Shown here in pieces: positions 5,785 through 6,250 of a stretch of 6,250 bases of DNA. Origin of the DNA: an uncultured Sulfurovum sp. (GTDB lineage: Bacteria; Campylobacterota; Campylobacteria; Campylobacterales; Sulfurovaceae); assembly GCA_947313765.1 (NCBI GenBank), contig CAMZNQ010000144.1, forward strand, positions 1-6,250, written 5' to 3'. The notes under the pieces are model-generated. The model did not search any database. It was not told the DNA's origin and saw nothing but the letters and a program-made list of their open reading frames with translations. The stretch's first letter is position 1. Every line of letters begins with the position of its first letter. A program made the translations under genes and the position numbers.

Positions 5785-6250
5785 ATGGATAAAAAAGTTT
5801 TAGTTATCTGTACAGGTAACTCATGTAGAAGTATTATTGCAGAAGCAATAATCAATAGTTACATTAATGGTGTTAACGCATATAGCTGTGGTGTCTCTCC
5901 AAGTGGAAAAGTTAACCAAAATGCAAAAAAAGTTTTAGAAGATAATGGTATATGGAGAGATAGCTACCACTCTAAACATCTTGATGAGGTAGTCGATATG
6001 GCGTTTGATTTAGTAGTTACGGTATGTGGTCATGCAGAAGAGACCTGCCCCACCTTTCCTAAAGAGACAAAAACTATTCATGTTGGCTTTGATGACCCAG
6101 ATGGTAAAGAGTTTGAAGCATTTGAGGCTACATATAGAGAGATAAAAGAGGTTTTACTTCCAAAAGTAGAGCAAAATTTAAATTTAAAGGATAAAGAGAT
6201 GGATAAAAAAGTATTTAAACTAACAGATGGTGTAAAGATTAATTTTACAG
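5785..6250 (+). CDS. arsC: Thioredoxin-coupled arsenate reductase ArsC with C-terminal extension (partial, runs off the window)
   Basis: This cytoplasmic low-molecular-weight tyrosine-phosphatase-fold enzyme reduces arsenate to arsenite for export. The phosphate loop CTGNSCR (9-15) is the CX5R signature. C81 and C88 in CGHAEETCP complete the three-cysteine relay (C10, C82, C89 in the S. aureus pI258 enzyme) that is recycled by thioredoxin. N12, E20 and S34 match potassium-site residues of that enzyme, and FDDPDGKEF (102-110) holds the aspartate of the DP loop. The usual protein is about 131 residues, but here 155 codons are open with no stop before the window end. Residues from about 135 on (KDKEMDKKVFKLTDGVKINFT) do not belong to ArsC and start a part I do not recognise. 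An ArsR-type operator lies upstream. The arsenate reductase call is firm; the fusion is probable. Confidence 0.93.
   Translation, partial: MDKKVLVICTGNSCRSIIAEAIINSYINGVNAYSCGVSPSGKVNQNAKKVLEDNGIWRDSYHSKHLDEVVDMAFDLVVTVCGHAEETCPTFPKETKTIHVGFDDPDGKEFEAFEATYREIKEVLLPKVEQNLNLKDKEMDKKVFKLTDGVKINFT
6186..6201 (+). promoter_or_regulatory. Internal in-frame ribosome binding site and ATG within the arsC frame
   Basis: AAAGG (6186-6190) lies 8 bases before an ATG (6199-6201) that is in frame with arsC and encodes MDKKVFKL. It sits where a normal ArsC would have ended. It looks like the start signal of a once separate downstream gene that lost the stop codon before it. It may still permit separate translation of the C-terminal part. 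Confidence 0.4.

Noticed and set aside
1..6250. CRISPR array, tRNA or rRNA genes, integrase or transposase genes
   Set aside because: No regularly spaced long repeats, no tRNA-like cloverleaf sequence, no rRNA-like segment and no recombinase motif were seen on either strand.

Overview
The window is AT-rich DNA that reads like a member of the Campylobacterota (epsilonproteobacteria), perhaps a free-living Sulfurimonas-, Sulfurovum- or Arcobacter-like organism. This rests on base composition, tightly packed overlapping genes, promoters with a clear -10 but no good -35, and a heptose gene cluster with gene order similar to Campylobacter and Helicobacter. The genus is an inference.

Layout. Bases 1-171 (+) hold the last 56 codons of an unidentified protein. 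Its stop overlaps the stop of a convergent minus-strand block. Read in its own direction, that block runs: an unidentified 469-residue protein (4435 to 3026), a small acidic protein (2978 to 2715), gmhB, hldE and gmhA (ending at 168). GmhA, HldE and GmhB convert sedoheptulose 7-phosphate to ADP-D-glycero-beta-D-manno-heptose, the activated heptose for the lipopolysaccharide or lipooligosaccharide inner core. The 6-epimerase gene hldD, which sits between gmhB and hldE in Campylobacter and Helicobacter, is not in the window.

Bases 4436-4658 are a divergent intergenic region. It carries a good -10 box for the 469-residue protein, three tandem 10-bp repeats and a perfect 9-bp inverted repeat. To its right, on the plus strand, is a DUF475/TerC-superfamily membrane protein (4659-5633), probably linked to metal ions.

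Bases 5634-5784 hold a nested palindrome (terminator or REP-like element), then a palindrome of ArsR-operator type just upstream of a -10 box. They lead into arsC, a thioredoxin-coupled arsenate reductase (5785 to beyond the window end). Its reading frame continues past the normal ArsC end, through an internal ribosome binding site and ATG, which suggests a fusion with a second domain cut off by the window edge.

The most interesting points are the arsC fusion with its operator, the orphan 469-residue protein facing a repeat-rich promoter region, the missing hldD, and the small acidic protein overlapping gmhB.
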